From Lagopus muta (Eukaryota; Chordata; Aves; Galliformes; Phasianidae), in contig NC_064435.1 in NCBI RefSeq assembly GCF_023343835.1, positions 78,130,134-78,194,133 of the forward strand: a DNA stretch of 64,000 nucleotides. Reading direction: 5' to 3'. This document shows, in pieces, positions 9,049 to 21,989 of this stretch (positions are counted from its first letter, which is position 1; each line of letters opens with the position of its first letter). Below the pieces are notes generated by a model. It saw nothing but the letters and a program-made list of their open reading frames with translations. It did not search any database and had not been told where the DNA came from. Position numbers and translations under genes: made by a program.

Positions 9049-11930
9049 TTACTGAGGTGCTCAGCAATTTTTGTCCTGCATTGCTTGTTTTAGTAGTGTA
9101 ACTGTCTGCATTAAATGAAGGAGAGGCCAGTCAATCCAAGAGGCTTGTTTGTGGCTGATGGTACTGGAGAACTTAAAAAACATTTGTACAAGTATTGGTT
9201 GCCTCTGGTTGCTGTAGAGTTTGGAGACCCCTGCTTATCGCAGAACTTTACAGGCCTTCTGAAGGTGAGTATACCTTCATTTCAAAAGAGAAAGGAAAAC
9301 TGGCTTTGAGACATAGATATCAGTTGTGCTACTTTGCGTAGAACATTCTTTCTATAAATTTCAATTATAACATTAGTAAGTAACATTAACTATTGTAATG
9401 CTGAGACAGTGTGAATAATATACAGGTGGTTTGGTTGTCGCAGAGTGATGAATGCATATTGCTATCATTCCATAAATTCCATATTAGGAGGATTTTTTTT
9501 ATTTTTTATTTTTATTTTTTTGTATGCTGGTGCCAACTTACCTGAGAAGTGCACTTTGGCAAAGTGCAAACACTGACCTGAACAGTAAGTGCTACTATTT
9601 ATCTCTGGTAGCAGTGGAGATGTTGACAAGGAATGAGTAATTTAACCCAGAGCGCAGGCAGCAGGACGGCCTCATCCCTTGTGAAATTTTGTATCTGATG
9701 TTTTCTTGGAAGTACAGCTTGTATGCAGGTGTCCCGGTGTCCAGGAAGCCTGTCTGCTGTTTGAGCACTTGAATAGACACTGAACATGTTTGTATCTTTA
9801 ATTGGCTCTCATTGCTAATCAAATGCTTAGGGTCAGTTATTCAATTAGAAATGCATACTCACAGTAACTGGGGTTACTCAAGCTACTTCAGTTTTATGCT
9901 ACAGTAGTTTAGATGTGAATGTGACTGTGACATGAAATCCTGCTCATGCTCAGTGGGTGGCACTCACTGATTTTCATGAAAATATCATTTGGTTCCGTGT
10001 GCTATAAGCAATTGCTTCATCTCGTTTAACATACATAAAAGTTTGACATTGTTCTGTAAGTATTCTTTGCCTTGCACTCTTCTGTACTGCATTTTGTGTA
10101 ATGCTGTTCCTTCAGGTTACAAAGTGACGTTGTCTCCAGGTGCTCCATGTAACGTTGCCATGCCTCAGGCACTCAGATTGGTCTCCTGCTGTCAGTGGGG
10201 ATTCTTCAGCGCTGGTGAAGGAGAGGGAAATGCACACATTTAGGGGAATCCTGGGAGATGAGCTGTTTAGAGAGGAACCTCTGCAATTTCCCCACTCTCA
10301 AATGAAGATTTAAAACATGAATGACTCTCTGTCTGTGTAGTTGAGTATTTCAATGAAGGTGGTTTGACAGCCGTCTCTGTGACAAAGCAGATGGTGGGAG
10401 AACGTTCTAGGTGTATTCTTTCCCTCCAGTAGATCCTTTCATTCTGGCATACAGTCGATGCAAAGGGAAATTCACAGCACAAAGTGCTCACTAGAAACGT
10501 TGTTTCTTGAGAGGGAAGCGAGGCTTCATTATTTTTGGAGGGATTTGAAAACTATAGAAAATATTTCTGGTATTAGTTATTTGAAAGGACATTTGGGCAA
10601 AAGAAATGTTCTTTATGCCTTAACAAATCGTTGTGCTTTTTAGAAAGAGATGAGATACTCCAATGTGTGGAAAGCTGGGTTTCTGCCCAACTTTAAAGTT
10701 TCTCTTTAGGTGTCCTTCCCCCAGCACAACCTCACCTGATGCTTTAAAGTGGGAGATGGAGAACAGAGAAGAGTTTATTTAAACGCCTGAGGACACGGCA
10801 GTGGTCCTGACAAGAGAGCAAAAAAATGGGTGATCCTGAGCTACCCTCTGCAACAAGGGAGGATCAGGACAGGGATCAAAAGAAATGCTTCAGCTGGCCA
10901 AGAGGAGATACGATGCTAGTTTCTGTGCTGATCAGGAGATGTGCTTTGTCAGACCTTTTCAAAGCAGCTGGGGGCATAGTGAAACAAAGATCCAGTTACA
11001 GAGGCACAGGAATGGGCTGCTGTTAAACTGCTGTGGCTGCAGTTTATTCTCCAACTATACACAACATTCCCATTGAGTGTTTTGATCCCATGTGCCTCTG
11101 CACAATTACTCAGCCAAAGCTGGCAATCGTAGCATGTAGAATGCAAGGCATGGTTTTGTTTAAAACTTGAGAAAACCTTCTCCTAGCTGTACACAGCACC
11201 TAATGCTAAATACATATCATCATAAAAAACAGTTCCATGCAAAAAGCCACAAGCTGTAAAACTTTAGCAAGTAATATTATTGAGATACAACATGAATGAA
11301 GTATCAAATAATTATTCTCCACAAAGTGAAAATGCATGGAAACTAAAAGCAATGATGAGTTAATATAGAAGTGAATCAGAACCTGCTGCTCTAAATTAAA
11401 GGGGTTTGAAACAGAACTGCTATATGCCTAAGCCATTTTGAGAGTGGAAAGGTGGAAAAACGCATGGATGTGTGTTCTGGGTCACTTCAATAAATGTGAA
11501 CGAAAAACACTGTGTCTGAATAAGGTAGAAAGCAAAACTTCTGTTTCAGAGCAGCAGTAAGTCCATAAACATTCAGTGGTCTCAAATGTCTGTAAGTGAC
11601 TTCCTGTGGTACCACCAGGTTACATTGGGCACGGATTCAGTTCCTACCCCTACTGCTGATGATTTTATTAGATGTATGACATCATTTCTGTTCAGTGCAC
11701 AAATATCTGACAATTGTAAAGCCAGCATATAAAAAGTTCTCTGTGGTGTGAATATGTGAAACCACCTTTTATGCGTTTAAGTTTGGAGTAACGTGTTAGA
11801 GATGGAGAGGAGAAAAAAATAACTAATAAGGACTTTTGGTAGTGGGTTCATGGTAGGGGTTTTTTTTTCCTTGGTGTTTTGTTTGTCTGTTTGTTTGTTT
11901 GGCATCTGGCTGAGCCTGTAGGAAGAACTC
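9049..11930. other. Non-coding flank with one exon-like short frame
   Basis: Mostly featureless. A 64-codon frame at 9115-9309 is preserved unchanged in copy 2 (45499-45693), and a donor-like GAAG|GTGAGT follows its NFTGLLK residues at about 9264. I cannot assign it to a gene. Other frames are short and unremarkable. Confidence 0.4.
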
Positions 11931-12208
11931 TGTGGGAATACAGGAAAAACTGTTCAGAGCAGAAGCTGTGGAGCAAAATAAACAGCATGAGAACCAAAGA
12001 CACCTCTAGAAGAAGAACGAACTCTTGGCTCTGACTGGATAAGTGCCTGTGTGAATGGTTGAAGAGTGTTTTGTGAAGTGCTCTGTTGACGTGTAAAGGT
12101 GGATGGGAAAGCTAGAAAAGAAAACTTGTGAAGGTATATAGGTGATGTGAGAACTTGTACCAAACAATTTGGATCATTCACACCTGAGTCTGTGCATCAG
12201 CCGCTGCA
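11931..12208. mobile_element. Solo-LTR-like interspersed repeat (copy 1)
   Basis: A 278-bp element beginning TGTGGGAATAC and ending CTGCA, with an internal AATAAA; it is also found at 30176-30462 (non-duplicated region) and 48319-48598 (duplicate). The TG...CA ends suggest a solo LTR. Flanks GAACTC and GGACTC could be a degraded target duplication. Orientation and family are not determined. Confidence 0.5.
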
Positions 12209-13510
12209 AGGACTCATCAGTTAATTGACTGTTTAGCATCCTGTTACTTCTGAAGATCTGAAACAAACTTTTCTTCACACTTAATGAACGATGGCATTTA
12301 AATTGGAAAAATGTTTGCCGTAATGCTCCAGCTGTTCCCATGATAAATGCCTGGGGACCCCTCTAGTTTAATTTGTTATGCTCTCATTTAAAGTTCATGA
12401 CAACGTACTTTAAATGGTAACATACAGATCAGGAGAAAAAAATACATCACCTTTTACACCAGATTCTTCAAATACTGAACAAAGCTGTGCTGCAGCCCTG
12501 AGAACACTTTGAAGCAGACATTAAAAGCCGGCTGTTGTTCATGGGAGGTGGCAGACCTCATAGCAGAGACAGAGTACCAACATCTTTTCCAAACTGTGGT
12601 GTCTGCAGAAGCCATCTGCATGGGGGACTTTGCACCAAATAACCTACGCTTGGGATGTTGTGGTTTTTATTATGTAGGAGGAGGCAATGGGGAAAAAAAC
12701 TGATGTTTTGGATATAACCCCAAAATGTGTTCTGGCCTCTGGAAAAAAAATATCCGAATGTCTGCCAAGCTGTTTTTCTCATTAGATTGACTTTGCAAGT
12801 GTTCCATCAGAGTTTACGTCTAAGAGGAGCTAAAATACCTGTGAAACAGTGGTGGGAGGAATTGATTTGTACCAGCTAATTTTCAGTTCCTTCCTTACAT
12901 TGGAAAATTTCTGATGTACAAGCACATCAGAAAGGTTCCATTGCCTAGGAGAGGTATGCATGCTTAAAAGGGATTTCATGTTTCTGTATAGCTAGAGAGA
13001 TGATCAAACTTGTCAAAACTCCTGTTCATTCCAATTTAAAACAGAATTCAGAATCCTTTTATATCTAGAAATTACAGATAAGAATGTCTCTATCATCATG
13101 GGATTTCCTTGATCACAAAGAATATACAAAATGCATGGCTTTATCTAAATATTTATATTGTGGTTCAGCTGGCTTTATGCCTGTATGTGCTATCAAGGCA
13201 AAGAAAAGTATTATGGTGAGAGTAAGCAGTGACAGCGCTAGTCCCTGGGGAAGAACTCCAAGCCAAATCAATGTGGGATTGCTAAACAAGTTTTAATCAG
13301 AGTCCAGCTGAGATCTGCTAGATCAGCGATTGCTGTTGTTCCTTAAATGCGCAGCCAAGGATGCCAAGCAGCCTTCTGTGTACAGATGGAGAAAGCAGGG
13401 GCTAGGCTTCTGCCAGAACTGCTTCAAGCTTCAAAGGCAACTGATGCTGCATGCTTTCTAGTGTAGCACAGTGACTAATTATTGAAGCACACTGCGTGTT
13501 GCACTCGTAA
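12209..13510. other. Non-coding flank, nothing recognised
   Basis: No recognisable gene or repeat; it has a duplicate at 48599-49902. Short frames only. Confidence 0.5.
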
Positions 13511-13880
13511 TATGAGGGCTGCTTCAAAAGGAATGCTTCCTCTTTCATTATGTTGACAGAGGCAGGTGTTGGTGGTACTGCAGGAGAGGCTGAACCTTCT
13601 CATCAGTATTCCATTACATGTTTTTGTCACGTAAGAGATGGCAGCAGAGGGGCAGTCTGACTAAATGGCATCTGAAATGGAAGTATGTAGGAAGCAAAGG
13701 TGTGTCCTTGAATTCCTCCATGCAGGAAAAAATGGCACCCACTGGCATTCACTGAATGTTGCTGAATGTTTGTGGAGACCAAGCAGTGGGTGTGAGTGCA
13801 GTCAGATGGTGCGTGGTACATTCCAGCAGTAGCTGTAGACTGAAGTCCTGCTACCAAAGCACATCCTCCACCAAAGTTGT
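13511..13880 (-). mobile_element. Galluhop-like mariner fragment (copy 1)
   Basis: Starts TATGAGGGCTGCTTCAAAAG, a form of the mariner terminal repeat, and continues with sequence shared with the elements at 18129, 19864 and 32650 (the 'GATGGCAGCAGAGGGGCAGTCTGAC' region is common to them). The far end is degraded. The transposase-related sense appears to be the minus strand; no intact transposase frame remains. Confidence 0.7.
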
Positions 13881-15000
13881 AGGAACATGTTGATCAAAAG
13901 GATAATCTATTTATTTTCTGCTTCTGTCAACAACACAAGAATGCTGTGTATCCATCCAGGGATCATCCAGGAAGATCCAGTATTAGATAAGTTGAAAACT
14001 CTAGTTGTGGTGTAATGCTGTAGGCAGTTCAGCACTGCACAGTTGTTTGCTCACTCCATCCTCCCTATGGGATTGGGAGAGAATCGGGGGGGAAGGGAGG
14101 TGGGTGAACCCGCAAAAGTAAGAGAATAGAACTGCTGGGCAGAGACGAAAGCTATTTGCTAAGGCAGGAAATGGAAGAGGGAAAAAAAGAACGATAGACA
14201 CAGTAATTATAGATACATGTAAATGTACCAAATAAGTGATGCACAATGCAATTATTCACCACCTGCTAACCAGTGTCCAGCCAGTCCCTGCATGGCCAGT
14301 TTAGGTCAGCTGTCCTGGTTCCGTCCAGCACTTCCCAACAACCGAAATAGGTCAGTATATTTATCAATGTTGCTTTTCCTCCTAAAGCCAAAACACAGCA
14401 TCACACAAGACACTAGAAAGGAAAAATCAACTACTGAGCTGAAACCAAGATCATTTTCTAACCAAGTTGTTTTATGCAGTCTCTTCACTGCACACCCTCT
14501 TTTTTGTGTGTGTGTATAATAATAAAAATATGCCTTAACACGGAGTTGTTTTCTCTTTAAACACAGATTTGATTTCTGGTGCAGTGGAGTACAGTCTTCA
14601 GCATGCTGTTCAATGCAGAACAGCTATCTAATTTCAGTAAACAAGACTCCTGTGTTACAGAGCATCTGCCTGGAGATAGGCATTCCCCTAAAGCATCACT
14701 TACCATGGCAATTTTAGCTTTATTTCATCTGTTGTTATCACTGCACTTTGGAGGCAATGGAGTACCAGCCTCTGAGTCTGCCTGAGGCTGACTAAACCAA
14801 GGGCCTCTCCAAGCCCCCAGGTGGAAAAGAGACCTCAGTGATAGTTAAGGGTCCTGTTGCTCATAGGTAGCAGGTGTGCTAAGACCAAGGGAGAGAAGGG
14901 GCTGTAGGGGAACTGGTGTTGCCCCTCCCTGGTTTAAGTAAGCGTTTCCTTGATACATGCAGTTCCTCCCAGCCATTTGGTACTGACGCTGGATTTGTGG
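13881..15000. other. Non-coding flank, nothing recognised
   Basis: No recognisable gene or repeat; the duplicate is at 50273-51392. Several short frames occur on both strands without recognisable features. Confidence 0.5.
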
Positions 15001-15002
15001 AA

Positions 15003-15483
15003 GTAGCAACACATAGAAGCATAGAATTATTAAGTTCAAAAAGACCACCAGCATCATCTAGTCCGTCCATCAACCTATCACCACCACTACTAAACCATGC
15101 CCCTCGGTGCCATACCTACATGTTTTTTGAACACCTGTGGAGATGATGGCTCCACCGCCTCCCTGGGCAGCATGTTCCAGTGTCTCACCGTTCTTCCTGA
15201 GAATGATTTCCTAATATCCAACCTGAACCTGCCCTGGTGCAACTTGAGGCCATTACCTCTTGTCCTCTCACTGTTACCAGGGAGAAGAGACTAATTCCTA
15301 CCTCTCTGCATCCTCTGTTCAGGGAGTTGTAGAGAGCGTTAAACAATTGCAGCTCCCTCAGCTGCTCCCCGTAAGACTTGTGCTCCAGGCCCTTCACAGC
15401 TTCATTGCCACTCTCTGGAGGTGGACCAGGGCTTCAGTTTCTTTCTTGTAGTGAGGGGCCCAAAACAGAACACTGGACACAAG
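15003..15483 (-). mobile_element. CR1 LINE 3' fragment, minus strand (copy 1)
   Basis: Typical CR1 3' sequence in reverse: the tail AGAATTATTAAGTTCAAAAAG at the left end, then the 'CACCACCACTACTAAACCATG' and 'TCCCTGGGCAGCATGTTCCA' segments. It is 5'-truncated at the right end, as is usual for CR1. Duplicate at 51395-51890. Confidence 0.9.
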
Positions 15484-18123
15484 GTGTGGCCCCAGAAAGA
15501 AATGAAACCTAGCAATAATAATCCTAAAAACAAACTGAGTAGCAACGTTTTGTCCCACAGTCACATCGATGTAGGAGCCTGTTTTCAGAAAATAATAAAT
15601 TGTTTTGGCTACTCATGCATAATGGAACCTTATTTTCCATCCATTTTCCTTGACGGAATGTTCTGTTGCCTTTACTACAGTCAGAAGTCAGAAGCCTACA
15701 GCAAGAGATTCTCATCTACCACAGTACAATTGATTCATTCAAAAATAATGCTCTATATTAGAATACTTCAGTGTGAAGAGATTGAGGCAGGTCATGTTAT
15801 TGAGTTGCTTTTTTTTGTCGTTTAATAGAGAAGTAATAACTGGAGGTCAATGTATTTGGGCAATGGATGAGCTGACTCCTTCCTGAAAGACACTGCTTAG
15901 AAATAAAAGCCTGAGGCTTATTAAGCTGATGAATCTGCAGCCTATTATTTCTGCAGAAAAACATGGGCCCCCAGCAGCTGCCTTAAATGCTGTCTTTCAC
16001 AGTGATTTTTCAGTGCTGTGACATTGCTCAACTGTTTAGGGCTCATAAGCTGCTGAATATATATTTCATTGCAGTCTGTATCAAGAGGGAGATGGTGTTA
16101 TTGCAATGCATTGAGTATATCCAACTTCAGACAAAAAATGTTCTGAATTTGGTTGCTTTGTCCTGTAATGTATTTTTACAACCACTTCTGGATAGATACT
16201 GGAAAGTGTCATTAATGGAAAATGGAAGGGACTGTTCAGCACTAAGCAAATTCTCACATTTCAAACTCTCTGTTGCAAGAGCAGGGGGAAGGCTTGCAAT
16301 ACGCTGTTGAATGGGAAAATAAAAACACCTCCTCTTGCCAAGATTCTATCAATAATGAATAAAATGTAAATAAATTCAGACAAGTGCAGCTTGGCATTAA
16401 ACTAAAGAAAACTGCAGCACACAGCAGATACAAACCAAAACAAATGCGAAACTGCAGAACTCACTACTGATATCTAAAATGCTGATGGCCAGAGATAGCA
16501 TTTAGGCATGCAGAGATTCTCCTTCAATCTTATGAGGTACTTGTATAGTATCTCTTAAGATTGCAGTATCCCCCAAATGCTCTCTGAGAAACTGAAATAT
16601 TAATGAAGACAAGCGTGCTACTTGTGGTGTATGGTGTATATTCTGCACATCCCCCTGCATGTTCACAGGAGGCTGTAATCAGAAGACGTGACTTTGATTG
16701 TCAAAATGTCATAACAGAGCTTAAAACCTATCCGCTGTGAGTGGAGGGACACCTGGATTGAAACTGAAAGCTTTGTTTAGATTGTAAGCTTAGCAGCTCA
16801 GTTACATGATGACTTCAATGTTGAAACTTTGTTCCAGCTTTTTGTGAGTTCACTCACGCAGCAGGCGCTGATCAGCAAGGGAAGAAACCTCACTGCAGAA
16901 GGTCAGTTCCTTGCATTTCTCAGCTTCACAAAGACAGAGATTCTTACCTTCAGTTTCAAGCTCCGGAATATGTGGCACTCTGTCAAGTGACTAAAATGAA
17001 TGTGAAAATGTGGCTCTTTGTTATTACAGCATCCCAAAACATCATGAATTTCAAGAGCCTCGCAGAACCAAGTAAAAGCCACTGTTACTTCCTTGCTGAA
17101 CACTTAGGTCCAACAATCCTTGTGCCTGGGCTGAATCTCACTTCCAAGACAGAATAAGGAGAGTAGAGCTAAGAGTTTGTGCTGATGTATGTTAGACTTG
17201 AAAAAGTTCATGTTTGTGCTCACCAGCTTCTGAGCAAAAGTGATCATGAAGATATTTTTGGCCATTGCTTCTTCTTTGTCACTAACATCTTTGAAAATAA
17301 ATCTGTAGGTCTGCCTTTTGATATTGTAAAAGTGAATGCTCTCACTGTTATCATATTTGCTAATCTTTCTGTAACTGTAGATGTCCACACCATAACTCTA
17401 AAGGTTCAAGGTAAAAGCCTGATTGCAGTGGTGTTATGAAGTGAGGGTATTGTTTGCATCCCTGTACTACGAGAGGGTTATAAAAAATATAACTGACAAG
17501 GCAGAGAAAACTGTGTCAACTGCAGTGTGCAACACTTGAAAGTTGAGAAGCTTTGGGCTTCCTGAGGATCTTCAGTTCTATTTCCTCCTGCATGCTCACT
17601 GTCAGAGTCCTTGTGTGACTGCATCCTGCTTCCTCCCTAAGGAGAGCGAGGCACAGCTGCCTCAAGTCCATGGGCTGGGTACAGAGGAGGCCAATCCCTG
17701 CATTCACGGCAATTTCTGTATGAAAGTGTGTGATAAAGCAGAGGATCCCTTCAATAGTGTAGCCTAATCTCAGCTGCCATATGGCTTTGAAATTCATTGA
17801 CTATTGCATCTTCTTCCTTCATTGTGCAGCAGTAAGTAAGAAAATGTTGGAGAGTTCAGAAATTCCATTGCATAAAGACAGGGAAAGGTAGGAGTAGAGG
17901 ACCATGATGTGATTAAACTACCTGAGGCATGATTTACAGTAAAAAGGCAGCCTTTGGCAAGTCATCAAAGATGTTCCTCTGCTGTCTTTGCATTTCTAAG
18001 TGTGTAGCTGTAATGATGAGGAATGGAGATTCTGAAGGCTTATTTTCCCTCTGTCTATTCCCCATTGAGTTCTGAAAGCTAGCAGTAAAGTACTCAGTTA
18101 ACATCTCGCTCTTTCTCAGTTCC
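15484..18123. other. Non-coding flank up to the duplication edge
   Basis: No recognisable gene. At 17900 this copy lacks about 278 bp present in copy 2. Homology with copy 2 ends at 18123, a few bases before the mariner element at 18129. Confidence 0.6.
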
Positions 18124-18128
18124 TCTGT

Positions 18129-18669
18129 TGCTCTGAAAGTAATGCCTCCTATTTATTTCCATGTAAACTGCAACAAATACAATGGGCACAATAATACTAT
18201 TTGATTAGAGCCAATTCTCAGCTACAAAACACTACTTTTCAACATAGTCACCACCATCCGCCATGTATTTTCACCAGTGATGAACAAGAGTCACATGCTG
18301 CACTCTGAACAGCCCGCACCAGTGAAGGTGACCCACAGTTTCACAGTGTTTCACCACCCTCCACCTCACTGTGCTGACATCCACAGTTTGGTCTCCAACA
18401 ATATTCACCAAGTATCAGTTAATATCAGCGTGTGCCATGTTTTCCACATAGAGGAATTCAGTGACACACCTTTGCTTCATACACACTTCCTTGTCAGACA
18501 CCGTTCTGTCAGAGTGCCTCTTCACTGCCATCTGTCACACAGCAACAGCGAATAATGGAATACTGGGAGGAAAGTCCAACCTCTACTGCTGTACCACCAA
18601 CATCTGCCTCTGATCTTGGGGGGCAATATAATAAAATAGGAGGCATTACTTTTGGAGCAGCCCTCGTAA
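18129..18669 (+). mobile_element. Galluhop-like mariner element with both terminal repeats
   Basis: Inverted termini are visible: the left end reads CTCTGAAAGTAATGCCTCC and the right end is its near reverse complement, TAGGAGGCATTACTTTTGGA, followed by GCAGCCCTCGTA. At about 540 bp it is a deleted, non-autonomous copy. Its interior matches the element at 19864 in the opposite orientation. It sits directly at the right edge of duplication copy 1. Confidence 0.85.
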
Positions 18670-19863
18670 TGACCCTTCCATTGAATGTTTCCTGACCGGC
18701 CAACACAGCACGTTGAATAAAGATGTAATATCATTCAGGGCAACAGAGGGATGGAGATGTGTTAGACCTGCTGCTGGAGTTCTAGCCCGAAGTTTGCATC
18801 TCACTGGCCCTCAATCTGTGATGTAATGAAACAAACATGCAAATGTAGTATTATTTTTTCTATGTTTTGTCAAAGGCCTTCAGTAAAGTGATATGCTAAT
18901 GACTCTGCTAAGGTTACCTCATCTCATAAGGAAGCTTCCTAGCAGACAATGCAATCCCCTGTGGTAGGCATGTAAAACCACTGGGATTTTCGTGCACACT
19001 GCTGACAACACGCAACAAGCTTTCAGCCAGGGAGGGATGGAGTGATGTGACCTCACTCCTTCCTGGAAGGGTTAAATGTCCTTACTTGAAATAGTGCATT
19101 CCTTAAGTGAATTGCAATTAAGTGGTAAACAAATAAATGAACAAAAGAAACAACAGTACCAGCTGAACATTCAGTTCAGACCCTTGCTCTTGGTGTAAGA
19201 GGAATGTTTCTTTCCCTCTGAAACTGACCCTGCTGGAGAGCAATTCTCTTGCTTTCTTGCCCATCTTCCTCAGCGGCAGCAGCAGCAGAAGAGAAAATGT
19301 TTCTGCAGTTGCCTCTTTGACCCCATGACCCAGCTCAGTCCCCAGACAAAATCACAGAGGAGACTTCAGATGAGGAAGGGAAAGGAGGGAGCCGCCATAG
19401 ACATAGACTGAAAGCCTGCAATGAGAGTAAGAATTGGTAATGGAGGGCATGGTGACCTGTATCTCCCTGATTCATCTCCTGCCTATTTTCCCTGAAAGAG
19501 CTCTTCTTGTTCCACAGTCAGGGAAACCTCAGCCAAGAGCTAGAGGTGCACAAGGAAGAATGTTGCTGTTCAGTATACCTGGTTAAAGATCCAGTGTTGT
19601 ATTATACACAATATAAATAACTGCTTGATTTCTTTCTAACCAAAGGCTCATTCTGATTGTCTGTCTTGAAAGCTGACTAGAAATTAAGGCAGAATTCTCT
19701 CTGCGTACTTCTGCTGCTCAGGAGCATCTGTGACTGCCATCCTGATCATACTGCCTCACTCCTTCACAGTGCCAAAGGGAGCAGCAGGGACAGCAGTGGA
19801 ATTGAGCTGTGGTGTGAACTGCTGCTGTTTAAAGAGGCATTGCTGTGCCAACATCACCCAAAT
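18670..19863. other. Non-array DNA, nothing recognised
   Basis: No recognisable gene or transposon; short frames only. Confidence 0.5.
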
Positions 19864-20420
19864 TATGAGGGCTGCTCTGACCTCAGTGCCCCAGTGTTTT
19901 ATTCTGTTGGAGAATAAATATCCACCTATAACATCAGAGGTGGATGTTGATGCTATGGTAGTAGAATTTGAACCTTCTCACCAATATTCCATTCCATGTT
20001 GTTGCTGTGTGACAGATGGCAGCAGAGGGGCAGTCTGACAGAATGCTGCCTGACATGGAAGCATGTATGAAACAAAGCTGTGACACTGAATTCCTCCATG
20101 TGGAAAAAATTGCACCCACTGATATTCACTGGTACTTGCTGAACACTGATGGAGATCAAACAGCGAATGTCAGCACAGTGGTGGATGGTGTTTCAGCAGT
20201 GATGGCAGTGAGTCACCTCCACTGGTGTGGACTGTTACCAGAGAATCATGCAGAGTCTTGTTCATTGCTGATGAAGATGCATAGCTGATGGTGGTGACTG
20301 TGTTGGAAAACAAGGTTTTGTAGCTGAGAACTGGCTCTATCAAATAATGCTATGGTGCTCTTTGTATCTGCTCTTTTTTCCATGGAAATAAATAGGAGGC
20401 ATTACTTTCAGATCAACCTG
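19864..20420 (-). mobile_element. Galluhop-like mariner element, opposite orientation
   Basis: Starts TATGAGGGCTGCTCTGA and ends AATAGGAGGCATTACTTTCA, the reverse arrangement of the copy at 18129. It shares the internal 'GACAGATGGCAGCAGAGG' region with the other copies. The open frames within are remnants of a degraded transposase region, not an intact gene. Confidence 0.8.
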
Positions 20421-21985
20421 TGTATTTGAAATTGAGATAATTTGCTGAATCTCACTGTGCTGTGTACCGTTCCAATATTTATGCCCTTTGTGCTTGGCTT
20501 CCTATTCAATGTCTGTTCCAGATATTCTTATCTCTATCACCGTGTTCTGGAAAACAAATATTTATTTCATAAGACTCCCCGCTGTATGAAAACATTCTCA
20601 GCTGCTTTGCACGAGGTGGCCCCTTCCTGTTGCTGGATTTTGCTCCACTCTGAACACTCGTGTTCAAGCTAAATCACTCGACTTCAATGCATCACAGCCC
20701 TTCTCAGGGCTTTCTTCTCTTTAATTTTACTCTTTCTTTTTTCCACCTAAAGGAAGCATAGGTCACTCCATACCAATTCCCAGCAGTACAAGGTTGTGTG
20801 ATGATTGTCTGCTATTTTCTCTGCACTTCAAGTTGCCTGATATGGAAAGTCTTCTTTTTCCAGACAGCTTGCTCCACCTCAATCCCATTCTGTCTCGGTT
20901 CTAGGCCAGTCATTAAACTGGGAGATGGTTTGTACCATCTTCAGTTTGTACAGAAGGCTAAATCAGCACTCGTGATGAGTCTGAGTATTTCTTCACATCA
21001 TGAACTGAGAAAGAAAGACATTTTCTCTCTTATTTACTTATTTTTAAACAGCTTGGCATTCTGACAAATGAAAACAGATCTTGGATGCATTCAGTTTCCA
21101 TGTCTCTGAGAGCTATTTTGTTTCAAGTACATATGAGCCTGGTTCATGGCTGGCTTATTTAGGCCACTGAGACGTGCAAATCCAAAGTTGATGCATTAGT
21201 GACTTCCATTTCCCAGAACAGTCCCAGTGCAGACTATAGCATTGTGTCAATCAGAAATACTTCACTGATAGGATTTTTCGTTTCCTTGTTTATGAATTTC
21301 AGGGAAAATAGATTAAAACATATAAAATATAAGTAATAAGGTATCATTTTTGTAGGATGCTTGACAGCAAAAATATTCAAAGCAATTTCTCAGTCTTCTA
21401 GTTTCTAATGAAGTCATTTCTATTCTTAAAGGTTTGACACCCAAAAAAATGTGGATTGAAATTCCTTCCTTTGTTAAGGTTATGGATGCTGTACCTTCTT
21501 TTTGAAGGTCACAAGTCACTTCATGTATCATTAGGCAGTGCCAAAAGAACAGAAGCTGTTCTCATTTTGTCCCTTCTTTTCAGATTTCATAAAGACAAGC
21601 AGCACCAGCAACAAAGTCTCTGCTCCTTCTCCTCAAAGCAGCTCATCCTTATGTAAGTCTATTTCCTTCCCTCTGGTTCTCTTCTCTTTGCTTCTAGATA
21701 TCTGCCATTCACACTTCACACCCTCTGAAAAACATCATTCTTATTAATTTACCTTTCTATTAATCATTTATGGGGTTTCTTTTGTTCAGACAAGAGGAGA
21801 TAGCTGAGATAAATCTTGGAATTTCAGACTCCTTGACCCTTCCTGGTCCTGGGTTCTGTGTTTCAGCAAGAAATTCGGTGTGATAGAGTTGCAAGCTGTA
21901 GGGCATGTGGAGCACAAGACATCTCTAAGCCCTGAATGTTAGCCAAATCTATCCCACCTATTTAGTAGCCACTACCTGTACATGG
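20421..21985. other. Non-array DNA, nothing recognised
   Basis: Short frames only; no recognisable repeat or gene. Confidence 0.5.
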
Positions 21986-21989
21986 TACA

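Larger units (their letters stand above)
5005..18123. repeat. Segmental duplication, copy 1 of the array flank (about 13.1 kb)
   Basis: Collinear with 43109-54796 at roughly 99% identity by eye. Homology starts at the array end and stops after TTCTCAGTTCC at 18123 (54796 in copy 2). Relative to copy 2 it contains two additional segments, 5224-6486 (about 1.26 kb) and about 6781-7277 (about 0.5 kb), and lacks about 278 bp present at 54293-54570. Apart from the repeats listed separately, no coding gene is recognisable in it. Confidence 0.95.

Noticed and set aside
13627..13857. Minus-strand frames in the mariner-like elements (also 18277, 19953, 32654)
   Set aside because: They are fragments of decayed mobile elements, too short for a mariner transposase of roughly 340 residues.
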